A stretch of 64,000 bases of DNA from Membranipora membranacea. Taxonomy: Eukaryota > Bryozoa > Gymnolaemata > Cheilostomatida > Membraniporidae. Where the stretch lies: NCBI GenBank assembly GCA_914767715.1, contig OU612069.1:6386001-6450000 (forward strand), given 5' to 3'. A program made the translations under genes and the position numbers. Shown here in pieces: positions 62,901 through 64,000 of the stretch (position 1 is its first letter; every line of letters starts with the position of its first letter). The notes under the pieces were generated by a model, which saw nothing but the letters and a program-made list of their open reading frames with translations, searched no databases and was not told the DNA's origin.

Positions 62901-64000
62901 TATTTTAGACAAGGGGGATGGAGACCAGTATACGCCACCAGGTCAGAGTACCAGTAGTAGAATCTGCTCTGTGACTCCAAACCCATCTCACTCACTTAGT
63001 AAGTTAGTATCTAAATCTCTGGCACAGCAAGTCATACAAAGTGAAGATGGATCCTCTGGTGACATCAACCAATCATATGTCTACCCTGTAGCCGGCAGCC
63101 GATCAGATGACACCCCTGTAGCAGCAAACATTCCTCAGTATAAAGCCGAGAAAGATGTCAGCACAGCCGAAGCTTCCCAACATTCATCTAATGAAGAGCT
63201 TTCTGTGTCAAGAAAAAGAAACCGTGTACTGCCATTTCCCTCATCTCAATCTGGCAGTGCTGTCTCTATTGATTATGGGGCTGCTGCAGCACAAGCTAAG
63301 CGTTCTGTTGATTATGAGACCGCAGTATCAGGTTTTCCAACACCTGCTCAATCAACCGATGACGACTCAGTAGATGATGGAGTTGCTGTCCTCAGCGGAG
63401 CTCCCTCTATTGACTACGGGGCAGGAGTCAAACCAGCCCTGACCCTCCCTTCGTCTCAGGCAGTTAGCTGTGCGTCTGTTGACTACGGAGCTGCGGAAGA
63501 ACTTGTAGAGAGAGGCACAAAGAAGAAAATGACAGTCGGGGGTACAGCCAGCGATGTTTCTGAGGACCACAGTCGTGTTCCTGCAGATTCTTGTAGAGTG
63601 TTACCTGAGCCCAAAGTTGACTGCACTCCTATTTTGATAGGTCCTAATCTGGAGATTAATATCCCAGTGCCAGAAGCCCCAAAATCTAGAAAGAGAAAGA
63701 AATCAGTGCCCAGACAACAGAAGACACCCCGCCCAAGGAGGCAAGCTGCTGCTAAAGCTCTACAAAGAATAAGTAGTGAGGTGAAGAACTATGAGGCTGT
63801 CAATAAAATGCCAGACAGATCAGACAACTTACCTGATGTTGTGATACAGCATACAACACCTGTACCTAACCTCTCATTTTCAGTAGCTCTAGCAGGTAGC
63901 ACTGGGGGAAGACTGACACATTCCACTCCATGTCCCACGCTGGCTTTTAATGATGGCCTTAAATCATCCAATAAGTCACCTGGGTTCACACCTATTGCTA
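53990..64000 (+). CDS. Long unknown nuclear-type protein gene, 11 in-phase exons, 3' end beyond window
   Basis: Exons 53990-54186, 54921-55010, 55507-55651, 56050-56297, 56767-57089, 57641-57812, 59415-59555, 60887-61003, 61715-61771, 62221-62319 and 62909-64000 all have AG/GT borders and agreeing phases, giving nearly 900 codons and still open at the edge. The start is not in this segment. The acceptor of the first exon could instead be at 53998. The protein is largely disordered, Ser/Glu/Gln-rich. It carries YSRVSGVDNL and YHSSNEDM in exon 1; a glycine-rich GLGGAIVGGM; three tandem HHQSADPA-like repeats in exon 5; basic nuclear-localisation-type clusters (KRRRR, TKK-rich plus RRNLRRCK, SRKRKK); and, in the last exon, four S(I/V)DYG/E repeats, another HSSNEE and a KTPRPRRQAAAKAL tail. 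These suggest a chromatin or other nuclear protein. I recognise no family. Confidence 0.8.
54505..54580 (+). repeat. Dispersed repeat D, copy 2
   Basis: ACAACTGGAATGCAGGCAAG followed by TTGATCTAGGTA, matching 23520-23630 and 62540-62620. Confidence 0.55.
55120..55285. repeat. Dispersed repeat B, copy 2
   Basis: Inverted counterpart of 430-600 with GGGCTGCCCCTAAAGAGGGA and AGAAAACTAGAATGCATCCT. It lies in an intron of the unknown gene. Confidence 0.6.
58180..58973. mobile_element. TTAA-flanked DNA transposon with 135-bp inverted termini
   Basis: Termini 58180-58314 and 58839-58973 are near-identical inverted copies starting AGGAACAATACACTTCTGAT. TTAA flanks both sides (58176-58179 and 58974-58977). 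The ends match the MITE at 48532-48722. It sits in the intron between exons 57641-57812 and 59415-59555. It carries no transposase, but a captured exon-like open frame lies between the termini. Confidence 0.92.
58323..58583 (-). CDS. Captured first-exon-like coding sequence inside the transposon
   Basis: Read on the minus strand from ATG at 58583, about 85 codons run MSSKPTPYAFAPTKNGQKLP... through a Ser/Thr-rich stretch to REQQNEQQQVDQ, then meet a good splice donor (CAG followed by GTAATG) just inside the left terminal repeat. A start codon, balanced composition and a donor together look like a host first exon picked up by the element rather than a transposon gene. Host gene not recognised. 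Whether it is transcribed is unknown. Confidence 0.55.
59655..59796 (-). repeat. tRNA-derived SINE, family 2, copy 2
   Basis: Same layout as 50862-51002, in the same orientation. On the minus strand: GGTGGCTCAGTCGGTTAGAA, B-box GTGGTTCGATACCC, then a CCCAGGTGTGCTCC body. It lies in the intron after exon 59415-59555. It is more diverged from a functional tRNA in the B-box. Confidence 0.85.
59800..60880 (+). other. Intron of the long gene, no other feature called
   Basis: Two short open frames have no support. A piece near 60050-60085 resembles the block at 4055-4100 (TTTAGGAACTC...CAGCACATTTGAAT). Confidence 0.4.
61004..61714 (+). other. Intron of the long gene, nothing recognised
   Basis: AT-rich intron. 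The 88-codon minus frame at 61065-61331 is not supported by any domain. Confidence 0.4.
62346..62388. repeat. TTGGAC hexamer microsatellite
   Basis: About six tandem ACTTGG units in an intron of the long gene. Confidence 0.9.
62460..62479. repeat. (TG)n microsatellite
   Basis: About nine TG dinucleotides. Confidence 0.85.
62540..62620 (+). repeat. Dispersed repeat D, copy 3
   Basis: GTAACTGGAATGCAGGCAAT followed by TGATCTAGTAGTAG, matching the copies near 23520 and 54505. Confidence 0.6.

Overview
The window is eukaryotic and, more precisely, animal nuclear DNA. Coding sequence is split into short exons with GT/AG junctions, the introns and intergenic DNA are AT-rich, and there are tRNA-derived SINEs and many inverted-repeat DNA transposons. 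A complete receptor-regulated Smad, a family found only in animals, places it in Metazoa. The divergent Smad linker and the repeat-rich layout suggest an invertebrate, possibly an early-branching lineage such as a sponge, but I cannot fix the taxon.

Layout. 1-7.4 kb is intergenic, with 64-bp and 33-bp minisatellites and two nested inverted-repeat elements (5974-7175). 7.48-10.0 kb is a tandem array of about 150-bp units. 9.97-20.9 kb is a ten-exon Smad1/5/8 gene on the minus strand; the array starts inside its last codons. 21-34 kb is repeat-rich intergenic DNA with foldback elements, a SINE and a possible LTR. 34.86-37.12 kb is a three-exon phosphopantothenoylcysteine decarboxylase gene (PPCDC, coenzyme A synthesis) on the plus strand. 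37.1-47.6 kb holds LINE-like remnants, a foldback with flanking direct repeats, a hAT-like element with 8-bp target duplications, a second 64-bp minisatellite and a 1.3-kb inverted-repeat element. From about 50 kb (possibly 47.87 kb) to the end is one long plus-strand gene. Its exons from 53990 to 64000 join in a single reading frame, and it runs off the right edge. It encodes a Ser/Glu-rich, probably nuclear protein that I do not recognise.

The three genes have no evident functional link. The most striking structural theme is tandem duplication at exon edges. The Smad stop region lies within a 17-unit satellite, a Smad splice acceptor lies within a roughly 30-bp minisatellite, a Smad donor is followed by a 33-bp array with degenerate copies of the exon end, and an exon end plus donor of the unknown gene is repeated in its intron. 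A TTAA-flanked transposon at 58180-58973 also carries what looks like a captured first exon.
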